Source: SKVR01 sp964453995
Lineage (GTDB): Bacteria > Bacteroidota > Bacteroidia > Bacteroidales > UBA7960
Assembly: GCA_964453995.1 (NCBI GenBank)
Contig: CAYVQC010000021.1
Coordinates: 1 to 62,646 of the forward strand
Reading direction: 5' to 3'
DNA: 62,646 nucleotides
Shown: piece after piece, positions 44,830 to 53,867 of the stretch
How positions within the stretch are numbered: the first letter of the stretch is position 1
How the letters are laid out: each line of letters opens with the position of its first letter
Notes under the pieces: generated by a model
The model's database searches: none
The model's input: the letters and a program-made list of their open reading frames with translations, nothing else
What the model was told of the DNA's origin: nothing
Translations under genes and position numbers: made by a program

Positions 44830-45600
44830 ATGAGCATCAAAATAACCGTACTGGGCACGGGAACTTCTCAGGGCATCCCCGTTATTGCCTGCAAATGCGC
44901 AGTATGCCAGAGTAAAGACCCACACGATAAGCGATTAAGAACCTCTGTACTCATTGAAACACCCAAAAACACCATCGCTGTCGATGCGGGTCCTGATTTT
45001 CGCCAGCAGATGCTACGGGAAAATGTACAAATGCTCAATGCCATCCTCATTACCCATAACCACAAAGACCATATTGGTGGAATAGATGACGTAAGGGCTT
45101 TCAACTGGATCCTTAAAAAACCCATGGAAATCTTTGGGCTGGACATAGCCCTGAAAACCATTATGAAGGATTTCTCCTATGCTTTTGAAGAGGAAAAATA
45201 TCCGGGTGTTCCGCAAATCAACCTGCACGATATTGACCATAGACCTGTACATTTCAACGGCGACACCATTATTCCCATCAAGGCGGTGCATGGCAGTATA
45301 CCTGTACTGGGATTCCGGGTGGGGAACTTTTCCTACCTCACTGATGCCAGCTATACGGCACCTGAAGAATTGGATAAGATGAAAGGAAGTAAGGTTGTAA
45401 TTATCAACGCCCTAAGAAGGCAAAAACACCATTCGCACTATACCTTGCAGGAAGCTGTTGATATTCTTACTTTCCTGAAACCCGAAAAAGGATATCTCAC
45501 CCATATCAGCCACCAGATGGGCTTGCACAAAGAAGTTAACGCTGAACTGCCTGAGGGCATCCAACTGGCGTATGATGGCCTGACCTTCAACGTGGATTGA
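44830..45600 (+). CDS. MBL-fold metallo-hydrolase (PhnP-like)
   Basis: A 256-residue metallo-beta-lactamase-fold enzyme. The metal-binding signature THNHKDHIGG supplies His76, His78, Asp80 and His81. CKCAVC (21-26) resembles the structural zinc site of PhnP-type phosphodiesterases, and GTGTSQGIPV opens the protein as in that family. It likely cleaves a cyclic phosphodiester or a related small ester in the cytosol. TATCTTCG at 44788-44795 is a one-mismatch -7 box. It converges with the peptide-binding lipoprotein gene 22 nt downstream. Confidence 0.9.
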   Translation: MSIKITVLGTGTSQGIPVIACKCAVCQSKDPHDKRLRTSVLIETPKNTIAVDAGPDFRQQMLRENVQMLNAILITHNHKDHIGGIDDVRAFNWILKKPMEIFGLDIALKTIMKDFSYAFEEEKYPGVPQINLHDIDHRPVHFNGDTIIPIKAVHGSIPVLGFRVGNFSYLTDASYTAPEELDKMKGSKVVIINALRRQKHHSHYTLQEAVDILTFLKPEKGYLTHISHQMGLHKEVNAELPEGIQLAYDGLTFNVD

Positions 45601-45622
45601 CAACACCCTCCATGCATCAAAA

Positions 45623-47293
45623 TCACCGGGATTCCTGGTCTTTTTCAATCTTAACCCTTTTCAACAAATTATGGTTTAAAGGGTTGGTTTGCAGACCTGA
45701 AACATAATGGGGCAGGAACCGCACCGATTGGTCGTAAAACAATGGCACTACCGGGGCTTCGCGGATCACAATACTATCGAGGCGGTGGTAATAATCATAT
45801 CGCAATGAATCATTTACGATAGACTTGGATTTTTCATACAACCGGTCGAACTCATTATTGGTAAACCTTGTATAATTGGGGCCTGCGGGAGTATGGTTGG
45901 GGGAATAAAACAGTGCCAGGTAATTTTCTGCATCAGGATAATCAGCGATCCATGATCCCCTGAAGAAGGGAGCTTCTGCCTTGGCCATAAGTTCGCGCAA
46001 AGTAGCCGGTGGCATTACATTGATCTGCAATTTCATGCCAATACGCGACAACTCATGCTGTATGTACTGTGCAATATCAAGATAAAGAGATGTGGTGGCA
46101 AGTTCTATGGGGGGCAGTCCCTGTCCGTTGGGATATCCGGCTTCGGCCAGCAGCTGCCTTGCTTTATCGGGATTGTAGGAATAGCCGCCCTGGTTTCTGT
46201 TAAAACCCGGCATCCCAACGGGTACAAAGCCGGCATGGGCAGGGGTGCCCAGGTTGTTACGCAGGTACCTGAGCATCTTTGCACGGTCAAAACCATAATT
46301 GACAGCCTGGCGCACTTTGCGCATGGAAAGTGCAGGGTGCACTGATGAATTGCCAGTATCCACCAAAATACCAAGGTATTCGGTGTTGAGGAAAGGCCGG
46401 GCGATTTTATAAAACCGGTCCTGGTATTTTTCCTGTAAATTGCCGGCAGGGGTCAGCAATTCATCCTTATAGCTGGCATCAATACGGGTGAGGATATCAA
46501 GATTTCCTTTTACAAATTCCAGAAAAGCGGTTTGTCGATCCTGGATAAAGCTGATAGATATGGCATCTAGGTAAGGCAGTCGCTGTTGTCCATCCCACTC
46601 AAAATAAGAAGGATTTTTTCTGAGCACCAGTTTTAGGCCTTCTTTCCACCATGCAAAACGAAAAGGACCCGTACCAACAGGTTGCTTCCTGAAGTCCCGA
46701 CCGTATTTTTCCACGGCTTCACGGGGCACTACGCTGCAATACTGCATACAGAGCAATCCGGCCATAGGCGGAAAAGGCTCACTGAGTCTGATCAGTAATA
46801 CGGTATCTGAAAGGGCAGTCATATCCAAACTACCATCGGTGCGGCGGGCTATAGGATTTAGGACCCAGGTGCCCGGAGAGTTTAACTCCGGATCGATGAT
46901 TCGTGAAAAGCTATATACAAAATCACTGGCTACTACCCTCCTGCCCTTTCCCTGAGCAAAGGCCGGATCATCGTGAAAATAAACATCATCGCGAAGATAA
47001 AACCGATACTCTTTTCCATCGTCTGAGATCTCCCAGCGCCGGGCAACAGAAGGAACAACATTCAGGGCTGTATCGAGCTGAAGCAGGCTGTTGAAGATTT
47101 GAGAGGTGGCCCAGATATTGGCCTGATTGCGCGCATACAGCGGATCCAGTGATGTAATATTACCGTCTTCATTGTATCGAAAAACAGTCAGATCAGAAAC
47201 ATCTTCCTCAAAACCACTGCGACAGGAAACAAAAATTAACGGGATGGCGAGCACAAACAGGAAAAAATGCTTTTTTATCATTTTGATCTTCAT
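45623..47293 (-). CDS. Peptide-type ABC transporter substrate-binding lipoprotein (SBP family 5)
   Basis: A 556-residue lipoprotein with lipobox IFVSC near residues 20-24. The mature protein has the OppA/DppA pattern: ITSLDPLYARNQANIW, LNVVPSVARRWEISDDGKEYRFYLRDDVYFHD, VVASDFVYSF and a TGPFRF segment near 195-205. It should bind oligopeptides or similar ligands. No permease or ATPase gene is nearby, so it either works with a remote transporter or has another role. Confidence 0.88.
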   Translation of the reverse strand: MKIKMIKKHFFLFVLAIPLIFVSCRSGFEEDVSDLTVFRYNEDGNITSLDPLYARNQANIWATSQIFNSLLQLDTALNVVPSVARRWEISDDGKEYRFYLRDDVYFHDDPAFAQGKGRRVVASDFVYSFSRIIDPELNSPGTWVLNPIARRTDGSLDMTALSDTVLLIRLSEPFPPMAGLLCMQYCSVVPREAVEKYGRDFRKQPVGTGPFRFAWWKEGLKLVLRKNPSYFEWDGQQRLPYLDAISISFIQDRQTAFLEFVKGNLDILTRIDASYKDELLTPAGNLQEKYQDRFYKIARPFLNTEYLGILVDTGNSSVHPALSMRKVRQAVNYGFDRAKMLRYLRNNLGTPAHAGFVPVGMPGFNRNQGGYSYNPDKARQLLAEAGYPNGQGLPPIELATTSLYLDIAQYIQHELSRIGMKLQINVMPPATLRELMAKAEAPFFRGSWIADYPDAENYLALFYSPNHTPAGPNYTRFTNNEFDRLYEKSKSIVNDSLRYDYYHRLDSIVIREAPVVPLFYDQSVRFLPHYVSGLQTNPLNHNLLKRVKIEKDQESR

Positions 47294-47473
47294 TGGTTAA
47301 GGAATATCTGGAGCCTACCTGCACTATAATAGTAAGTGATTAGGTTTGGCAAAACAATGCTACGCAGGATTAAAGGCGTCGGTTATTTGCTTCCATGGCC
47401 TGCAAAATTCCAGGTTCCGAAATTACAAAAAGCTTTTTGAAGAAAGGGAAACAGAAGGGTAAATTTATAGCCA

Positions 47474-48274
47474 CTACCTTTTCGAGGGAAACCAGGGAAA
47501 GAAAGCTGGTGTCTTCCTGATATATTCATCATATCCTGTTCTGCGCTTTACCAGGTCACGTTCCAGCATAGCAACACCTGAAATATTTATAATCAGCCAG
47601 GTCATTACCAACGAACCGGCAAGTGTGTACCAATAGCCATTGTATACAGCAAACAGTCCGAAGCCCCACCATACCATGGTATCGCCAAAGTAGTTGGGAT
47701 GCCGGGTATATTTCCATAACCCACGATCCATTACCTTTCCTCTGTTCGTAGGGTCAGATTTGAAGCGATACATTTGCCAATCGCCCACCGTTTCAAAAAA
47801 GAAGCCAACCAACCATAAAAATACTGCAATGATGAGAACAGGTAAATGATAAAGCCCGTTCTGATTTGGATACAAACCACCAAGAAGAGTTACAGAGATA
47901 AAAGCCAGCAATGCACCCTGAAGCATAAATACCTGGAAGAAGCTTACCCACCAATAGCGTTGCTCGCCATAGTCCTTGCGAAACTGCCGGTAACGGTAAT
48001 CCTCTTCTTTGCCATAGTTTCGGAGAAACAGATACGTAAAAAGCCGGAACCCCCAAATCATTACCAGGATCACTAAAACCCACTGATGAAAATCATCCAT
48101 AGGCACCCGGAAAGCATACCACATAATTGCTACTACAAAGCCAAGTCCCCAAAACGGATCAACAATAGAAGCATTTTTCAGTTTTACACTCCATAGCCAA
48201 ACCAAGGTCATAAAAACCAAAACGACCATAAGGCCTTCTGCCCAAATCCTTAAAAGACTAATCTCAAATGCCAT
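47474..48274 (-). CDS. DUF1295 (steroid 5-alpha-reductase-like) membrane protein
   Basis: A 266-residue membrane protein. The ATG at 48274 (MAFEISLLRIW) is preferred over an in-frame TTG at 48304. Seven or so membrane segments are followed by the C-terminal signature GLWKYTRHPNYFGDTMVWWG and a final GYDEYIRKTPAFFPWFP, typical of DUF1295 and isoprenylcysteine-methyltransferase-like enzymes. A lipid or steroid-like reductase activity is possible but unproven. It follows the SRPBCC gene by 68 nt on the same strand. Confidence 0.85.
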   Translation of the reverse strand: MAFEISLLRIWAEGLMVVLVFMTLVWLWSVKLKNASIVDPFWGLGFVVAIMWYAFRVPMDDFHQWVLVILVMIWGFRLFTYLFLRNYGKEEDYRYRQFRKDYGEQRYWWVSFFQVFMLQGALLAFISVTLLGGLYPNQNGLYHLPVLIIAVFLWLVGFFFETVGDWQMYRFKSDPTNRGKVMDRGLWKYTRHPNYFGDTMVWWGFGLFAVYNGYWYTLAGSLVMTWLIINISGVAMLERDLVKRRTGYDEYIRKTPAFFPWFPSKR

Positions 48275-48342
48275 GCTGTACTTTTTTGTATAATGCAATA
48301 TCAATATCGGCTAAGGGAATATATGATACCCCCGCTATTTTC

Positions 48343-48783
48343 TTATGGTCTTTTATAGTAACGTTTATAAAAATACTTCCTGGGATAAAAAATGGCCATC
48401 AAAGGCAGGTATAGCATATAATCAAGGAAAACCCACGATGTTTCATATTCGATATCATCAATGATAAAGCATGATTTATTATTACGGGCCACCACCCGAT
48501 GGGCATGTCTCCAGTAAACAATGCCAAAAGGTACCCGTAAGCCGCGATCCACAAAGCTGTATTCCCTGTGCGAGAGATGAGCCTCCTTGATGATCACCGT
48601 CCAGTGGCCCAGAAACGGTACATTGAACTTAAGGTCAATGATATCACCCGGTGTCTGGCCCTCATAACGTATTATAGATGCCATGGAAAATGGCGGCATA
48701 AGGTATTCGAACAGGTTTCTGTCGAATCCCTTATAAACCTTTTTAAAAGGTGCCATGATAGTTGTTACCAGCCGGATTCTCAT
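48343..48783 (-). CDS. SRPBCC family lipid/ligand-binding protein
   Basis: A 146-residue protein with a START-like fold. The pattern FKKVYKGFDRNLFEYLMPPF near 13-32 and FVDRGLRVPFGIVYWRHAHRVV near 77-98 match the SRPBCC cyclase/dehydrase-like group, which binds hydrophobic ligands. No signal peptide. The adjacent DUF1295 gene suggests a shared role in lipid metabolism. Upstream is the hairpin that ends the Usp transcript. Confidence 0.75.
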   Translation of the reverse strand: MRIRLVTTIMAPFKKVYKGFDRNLFEYLMPPFSMASIIRYEGQTPGDIIDLKFNVPFLGHWTVIIKEAHLSHREYSFVDRGLRVPFGIVYWRHAHRVVARNNKSCFIIDDIEYETSWVFLDYMLYLPLMAIFYPRKYFYKRYYKRP

Positions 48784-48869
48784 TGTATTTTATTTTCAGC
48801 ATTGTTCACAGCATTTAACCGAATACAGGAACCTCTTGTTTAATGAAATTAAAATAAAAATTAAACACA

Positions 48870-48917
48870 CCACACCATTTTTGAGGTCGTTTTGCAGTTC
48901 CTCAAAAAACAGTGTGG
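48870..48917 (-). terminator. Long two-part hairpin after the DUF2007-Usp gene
   Basis: Inner perfect 9-bp stem TTTTTGAGG (48878-48886)/CCTCAAAAA (48900-48908) and outer 6-bp stem CCACAC (48870-48875)/GTGTGG (48912-48917). On the minus strand it lies 62 nt beyond the stop codon and is followed by a T-rich but interrupted run. It probably acts as a terminator or 3' stabiliser. Confidence 0.55.
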
Positions 48918-48978
48918 CGGATTACGGGTTTGGGTAAAATCTTATTAGGGTTGGTTTAGTTTCTGTCGGATTAAAGCA

Positions 48979-50088
48979 TCAGGATCTGAACAACAACAAA
49001 GGCAGGCTTCCAGAATGAATAAGCTTTCGTGTAATGCCGGGGTTGAACATTCGCTGCAACAGGCCTCTTTTGCGATTGCTCAATGCAATAATATCAATCT
49101 TATTGAGCTTACAGAACGACTCCAGGTTGGCAACAGGATTATCGCCTTTAATAAAACTGCATTCTACCTCGGTTTGGGTTGATATCTGTTTGAAGTAATC
49201 CCTGAGATTGTCCATTTTTACTTTATCCCATTTGTCTTCTGAGTTTCTTGATACATGCACACAGTATATTTTCACATCAAAAGCCGAAACGATATAAATG
49301 AGTCTTCTGATGGCCACATAGTCCGAATCGTCAAAATCAGTGGCATACACGATATTTTTGATTTTAGAGAAGTTTTCAAGACTGGTTTTATCGGGGATGG
49401 CCAAAACAGGAATCTTGGTTCTGTCAAGTACCCTGTACACCACACTTCCTATGATATCACTCTGTTTTTCGCCCTTTCCCTTGGTTCCCAGCACTATAAT
49501 GCCGGGTTTGTAAGCCTTGGCGGTGGTGGCGATCTCATCCTCCACAATCCCTTCGCGCAGAGAGTAGCTGATCTTAAGATCTTCAAAACCTTCGTCAATA
49601 GCTATCTTCCTGATTTCTGCCACAAAATCAGACAGTTTTCTGCGTGCCTGTTCTTCCATTTCTCTCAGGTTTATATCCATATCCACCTGTATGGAATAAG
49701 CGTCTGTAATGGGCACCAGGTCAACAATGGGAGCATAAAACACATGCAGTATCTTCAGATCAGCATCGTATTTATCAGCAAGCTTGAGCGCATAAATACA
49801 GGCAGTCCTTGAGAAGTCTGAAAAATCGACCGGTACGAGAATACGACGAATCTCTCTTGTATCTTTGGCTTCCTTTTCTTCCTGGAAAGCTTTCAACTCC
49901 ATAATAATCCGTAATGCTTTCTCTACATCCGATTCCCTGATCTGTACCTTTACTCCTTCCGATACTGCGCCCTGCAGGAGGTTTACATTTTTCAGATGGC
50001 ATTCTATTCCGGCACTTTCGAGCCTTGCCTTTAAAACTTCTGCTGCAGTATAATGATCTGTTGCGATGGTTACAAGCCGGTCTTCCAT
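48979..50088 (-). CDS. DUF2007 plus tandem universal stress protein domains
   Basis: A 369-residue cytosolic protein. Residues ~1-70 form a DUF2007-like signal-transducing domain (VTIATDHYTAAEVLKARLESAGI), then two Usp domains (~82-232 and ~243-369). The first has the ATP-binding pattern G-2x-G-9x-GS (GTKGKGEKQSDIIGS). In the second, the matching site reads SNRKRGLLQRMFNPG and lacks the first glycines, so it probably does not bind ATP. Such proteins act in stress survival. It is divergent from the M14 peptidase gene, with a palindrome between them. Confidence 0.88.
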   Translation of the reverse strand: MEDRLVTIATDHYTAAEVLKARLESAGIECHLKNVNLLQGAVSEGVKVQIRESDVEKALRIIMELKAFQEEKEAKDTREIRRILVPVDFSDFSRTACIYALKLADKYDADLKILHVFYAPIVDLVPITDAYSIQVDMDINLREMEEQARRKLSDFVAEIRKIAIDEGFEDLKISYSLREGIVEDEIATTAKAYKPGIIVLGTKGKGEKQSDIIGSVVYRVLDRTKIPVLAIPDKTSLENFSKIKNIVYATDFDDSDYVAIRRLIYIVSAFDVKIYCVHVSRNSEDKWDKVKMDNLRDYFKQISTQTEVECSFIKGDNPVANLESFCKLNKIDIIALSNRKRGLLQRMFNPGITRKLIHSGSLPLLLFRS

Positions 50089-50197
50089 GGTATCGTACTT
50101 TTATAAATTTATACTGTGAAAAGGAACTTATGATGCCTTAAATATACGAATAATTCCATAGACACACAAGCGTTGGATATAACAGAACATTTCCGTA

Positions 50198-50211
50198 TGC
50201 AAAGCTTTGCA
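50198..50211. promoter_or_regulatory. 14-bp perfect palindrome in a divergent promoter region
   Basis: TGCAAAGCTTTGCA is its own reverse complement. It lies 110 nt upstream of the DUF2007-Usp start and about 145 nt upstream of the M14 start. It could be an operator for a dimeric regulator; no partner regulator is adjacent. Confidence 0.35.
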
Positions 50212-50283
50212 ATAACACATTACATTTCACTTTTTTTGGCAGTAGACATATGTTATGTTCCCGAACCTTAAACAGCTTTTCCC

Positions 50284-50291
50284 TATTTTTG
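50284..50291 (+). promoter_or_regulatory. Putative -7 box of the M14 peptidase gene
   Basis: TATTTTTG fits TAnnTTTG, 64 nt before the ATG at 50356. No clear -33 box. Confidence 0.35.
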
Positions 50292-50355
50292 CCAACCATC
50301 GCTAATCCATGGCTATTCATTGGCCATATAAACTATGTGATACATGCTTACTGAT

Positions 50356-52134
50356 ATGAAAAACCTTTTATTGCTGTCACTTTTCACAGCTCTTTTTGCA
50401 GTACCGGATTTGCAGGCCGAGGATCCATGGCTGACCTATTACGAAATCCATGATCAAAACCGCACCCCTTCCCTGCCGGAAACTCTTTCTTTCAGCCAAA
50501 AACTGGCAGCGGCCTCTCCCATGCTTCACTATGAGGTATTTGGAAAAAGCCATCAGGGCAGAGACCTGGGGTTGCTGATCTTTGACAAAGACGGGGATTT
50601 TTCACCTGAGAAGATCCATCAAAAGGGGAACACCATTGTATTGATCCAGGCTGCCATCCATCCGGGAGAACCTGTGGGGAAAGACGCGGGATTATTGCTG
50701 CTCAGAGACATTGCAATACATGGCAAGTTCCTGGACATGCTCGATCATATTACAATCCTTTTTATTCCCGTAATGAATCCTGATGGCCACGAGCGCTTTG
50801 GGCCCTATAACCGGATAAACCAGGATGGTCCTGAAGAAATGGGATGGCGCACCAATGCCCGCAACCTCAACCTCAACCGCGATTTTCTCAAAGCAGACAG
50901 CCGCGAAATGCAACATTTTCTAAGATTGTGGCATCATTGGGATCCCCATTTTTTTATCGATACCCACTCTACCAACGGGGGCGATTACCAATATGCCATG
51001 ACCTATGCCATGGATATTTTCGGACACAACGATAAAGGGCTGGTTTCCTGGATGAGAGACCAATATATTCCTACCATAACGGAAGCCATGCAAAATGACA
51101 ACTACCCCATTTTTCCCTATGTGAGTTACCGGTCATGGCACGATCCCCGCAGTGGGCTGCGCAGTGGTGTGTGGCATCCCATGTTTTCCAACAGTTATGC
51201 TGCCGAGCTCAACCGCCCCGGACTGCTCCTGGAAACACACATGTTGAAACCTTATCCCATTCGCGTAGAATCGACCTATCTGATGATCCGCCACACATTG
51301 GAATATCTTCACAAGGATGATCAGTTACAAAAGATCATCGAAAATGCCGACAAACTAACCGCTTCAGAGCAGTTCAGAAAAGAAAAATTTCCCTTGCGGT
51401 ATGAAATCACTTCCGATTCGGTAATGGTGGAATTCCTGGGTGTAGAATACACAAAACAAAAAAGCTCTCTAACCGGGGGCGACTGGTTTATCTACAACCC
51501 CGATAACCCGGAAACCTATACTATTCCCTGGTTCAACAAAAACCGGGTTACGTATAGTGTAGAACTTCCGGAAGCTTATATCGTGCCTGTGGAATATTTT
51601 GATGTGATAGAACGCCTGACCATGCATGACATCGTAATGAAAGAAATTGAAAATGAGATCAGCCTGGAGATAGAATCTTACAATTTTTTTGATGTAACCC
51701 TTTCGTCACGCTCCAGCGAGGGCAGGCAAACCGCATCATTCAAAACAGAAGACATAACAGAAACCCGGGTTTTTGCGCCAGGTTCGGTGATCATACCTAT
51801 GGATCAGCCGCAGGCCCGAATTATTGCCCATGCGCTGGAACCCATGGCTCCGGGATCATTTGCTTACTGGGGTTTTTTTAACTCAACATTCGAAAGAACA
51901 GAATACTTTGAAAGCTATGTTATGGAAGCCTTGGCCAGGGAGATGCTCGCCAATGAACCCTCATTGAAGCAGGAACTTGAAACGGCAATCCAGAATGACC
52001 CTGCCATGAAAGACAACCCTTATGCGATCTTAAACTGGTTTTATGAGCGCACCCCCTATTACGATCAGCGGCACAATATTTACCCTGTGGGTAAAATATC
52101 AGATCCCGGTGTGGTGAAAAATTTGCTTAACTAA
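50356..52134 (+). CDS. Exported M14 family zinc peptidase
   Basis: A 592-residue exported metallopeptidase. The ATG at 50356 starts signal peptide MKNLLLLSLFTALFAVPDLQA; an ATG four codons earlier (50344) is possible. Zinc ligands are His102 and Glu105 in AAIHPGEPVG and His204 in IDTHSTNGG. NLNRDF near 172 binds substrate and Glu293 in LLLETHML is the catalytic base. No T9SS tail is present, so it should stay in the periplasm or outer membrane. The C-terminal ~260 residues form a beta-rich extra region. It ends just before the dispersed repeat. Confidence 0.88.
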   Translation: MKNLLLLSLFTALFAVPDLQAEDPWLTYYEIHDQNRTPSLPETLSFSQKLAAASPMLHYEVFGKSHQGRDLGLLIFDKDGDFSPEKIHQKGNTIVLIQAAIHPGEPVGKDAGLLLLRDIAIHGKFLDMLDHITILFIPVMNPDGHERFGPYNRINQDGPEEMGWRTNARNLNLNRDFLKADSREMQHFLRLWHHWDPHFFIDTHSTNGGDYQYAMTYAMDIFGHNDKGLVSWMRDQYIPTITEAMQNDNYPIFPYVSYRSWHDPRSGLRSGVWHPMFSNSYAAELNRPGLLLETHMLKPYPIRVESTYLMIRHTLEYLHKDDQLQKIIENADKLTASEQFRKEKFPLRYEITSDSVMVEFLGVEYTKQKSSLTGGDWFIYNPDNPETYTIPWFNKNRVTYSVELPEAYIVPVEYFDVIERLTMHDIVMKEIENEISLEIESYNFFDVTLSSRSSEGRQTASFKTEDITETRVFAPGSVIIPMDQPQARIIAHALEPMAPGSFAYWGFFNSTFERTEYFESYVMEALAREMLANEPSLKQELETAIQNDPAMKDNPYAILNWFYERTPYYDQRHNIYPVGKISDPGVVKNLLN

Positions 52135-52141
52135 AGACAGA

Positions 52142-52257
52142 GGCTGTCACACAACTGGTTTCTGGTCGTTGAGTATATCGAAACAACTGCCTAACGTAAG
52201 TAAAATAATAGCTTCGACAAGCTCAGCGTCCAGGCATAATACGACTATGAGACAGCC
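52142..52257. repeat. Dispersed repeat, copy 2 (about 115 bp, inverted ends)
   Basis: GGCTGTC (52142-52148) and GACAGCC (52251-52257) form a perfect 7-bp terminal inverted repeat. The core 52211-52234 is identical over 24 nt to copy 1 at 5468-5491 and includes AGCTT/AAGCT around loop CGAC. Like copy 1 it fills the gap between convergent genes. The right arm runs into C5 and then T5 (52262-52266), so it may also terminate the M14 transcript. Confidence 0.75.
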
Positions 52258-52325
52258 CCCCTTTTTCCTGAATGAGAATTAATCATTTCCAAAATAGTCT
52301 CCTCCAGGTGATGTTTTGGATTTTG

Positions 52326-53603
52326 TTATCTTAAAATGATATTTATCCCTGCCCTTGCACCGGCCCACCATTGCGAATTCCATTCCCTGAAGCTGTTTTC
52401 ATGAAATGTCCAAGTGGCAAGTTCCATTTCAGAAGCTGTCCTACCGCCCGAAGGACGATACCAATGATTGTAAAGCACAGGTCCGCCAAAGAGCTGTATC
52501 CGCTCACCCACATTAAAGGTGTAAAGTGCCCTGAATTCGTTCAGATTATTGTTTCCCCAGCTGCGCCAGTTGCCATCGGTAAAAACAAATGACGAATGAG
52601 CCTCTAAATGCATAAAGGAAGTTGTGGTAAGATCGATGCGCGTTCCGATACCATACCCGCGGGCATATTGCATATTATCGGAAAAAGGTAAAATTCCAAG
52701 GGAAAATATATTGTAAAACACGGGCACGCCAATTTTGAAAGAAACACTGGCCAGCAGCAGTTCATTGACGCCAAATTCAAATTGCCTTAGCCCACCTTTT
52801 CTGGTGATGCTCAGAAAGCCTAACGGAACACCGGAAATAGTATCACTGATATTGATAAATCCGATCTGAATACCCTCTACCTTTCGTGCTACATTGAGAA
52901 AGCCAGCCACCTGCACCCCTTGCAGATCGCGGGCTACATTCATAAAACCGGCTGCCTGCACAGCTTCTGCGTCTTTTGCTGCAACATTGGCAAAACCGGC
53001 AGCAAAAACACCTTTCATATTACCACCGGCCACGTTCATAAATCCTGCTCCCTGCACTGCTTCTGCATCACCACTGGTTACATTCATAAAGCCTGCACCA
53101 TTGACTCCCTTCAGATTGCCGTGGGTAACATTCATAAACCCGGCGCCACTGACAGAACTTACATCGCCATGGGCTACATTCATAAAACCAGAGCCCATAA
53201 GCCCCTCGTGCCCTTCTCGCATAACATTCATGAATCCGGCAAGGTTGATACCCTGTGTTTTCCCTTTATTCACATTAATAAACCCTGCCCCTTGCAGCCC
53301 CTGGAAGTTTCCATTCACAATATTACCAAACCCGGAAACCTGGAAACCCTCCACATTCCCCTGGTTGATATTGAGAAATCCACCGGCTTCAAAACCCTTT
53401 ACCCCACCAGTAATCCCCATAAACAGGTTTAGACTGAACTGGTAACGATAATTATCGGTTTGGGAGCCTTCGGTACCCACCAGCGGGAAAAAACTTAACT
53501 GAAAATTGCGCAGAGGCTTCTCTTCCTGATTTTGTGCCTGGATGTTACCTACTGTGATAACCATTAGTATTGCGGCAATCCCTTTTAAAACTTTTGTTTT
53601 CAT
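52326..53603 (-). CDS. LA_2272-type surface repeat protein
   Basis: A 425-residue exported protein. A signal peptide ends near residue 23 (VGNIQAQ). Residues ~70-268 consist of 13 short repeats of the type GxxGAGFMNVxxGxxx, resembling what I recall as LA_2272 surface repeats. The GF pairs at positions 75, 91, 107, 123, 139, 155, 171, 187, 203 and 219 are exactly 16 residues apart; the last three spacings shorten to 15, 14 and 14. The regular Gly/Phe/Asn pattern suggests a beta-solenoid or barrel. The C-terminal ~155 residues are beta-rich with aromatic strands, like an outer-membrane barrel ending in IILR. Function unknown. Confidence 0.8.
   Translation of the reverse strand: MKTKVLKGIAAILMVITVGNIQAQNQEEKPLRNFQLSFFPLVGTEGSQTDNYRYQFSLNLFMGITGGVKGFEAGGFLNINQGNVEGFQVSGFGNIVNGNFQGLQGAGFINVNKGKTQGINLAGFMNVMREGHEGLMGSGFMNVAHGDVSSVSGAGFMNVTHGNLKGVNGAGFMNVTSGDAEAVQGAGFMNVAGGNMKGVFAAGFANVAAKDAEAVQAAGFMNVARDLQGVQVAGFLNVARKVEGIQIGFINISDTISGVPLGFLSITRKGGLRQFEFGVNELLLASVSFKIGVPVFYNIFSLGILPFSDNMQYARGYGIGTRIDLTTTSFMHLEAHSSFVFTDGNWRSWGNNNLNEFRALYTFNVGERIQLFGGPVLYNHWYRPSGGRTASEMELATWTFHENSFREWNSQWWAGARAGINIILR
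52800..53396 (-). repeat. In-frame tandem repeat, 48-bp period
   Basis: Thirteen degenerate units inside the LA_2272-type gene. Ten have an exact 48-bp period (16 codons) and the last three are 45, 42 and 42 bp apart. The units share codons for GFMNV but differ at many positions, so they are old rather than recently duplicated. Confidence 0.85.
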
Positions 53604-53867
53604 TGATGTTTTTATTTTTTTGTGTTACAAGATTGATAAACGATACGAATGCTTGTCAATCACTGTACCACAAAACGTAACCATATGAATTCCAAAGTTA
53701 AAATCCCCGATAGAAATTGTGATTTCTTGAGAAATGAGCAAGAACTGTTGAACAAGTGCACGAAATCGGACATTTGTGTCCGGCTGCTGCCCGGGAAAAG
53801 CCAGGAAATGAAATGTCACAGGAGGATTTTGGCAGGGAATAATTACAGAAAATCCCGGGTTGCTTTC

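Noticed and set aside
52800..53396. Regular 48-bp periodicity considered as CRISPR
   Set aside because: There are no unique spacers; the whole unit is protein-coding and degenerate, in frame with a signal-peptide protein.
52894..53445. Long plus-strand open frames (up to 183 codons) with repeated Pro/Thr/Ala
   Set aside because: They are antisense shadows of the 48-bp coding repeats on the minus strand. The repeats keep the opposite frames open.
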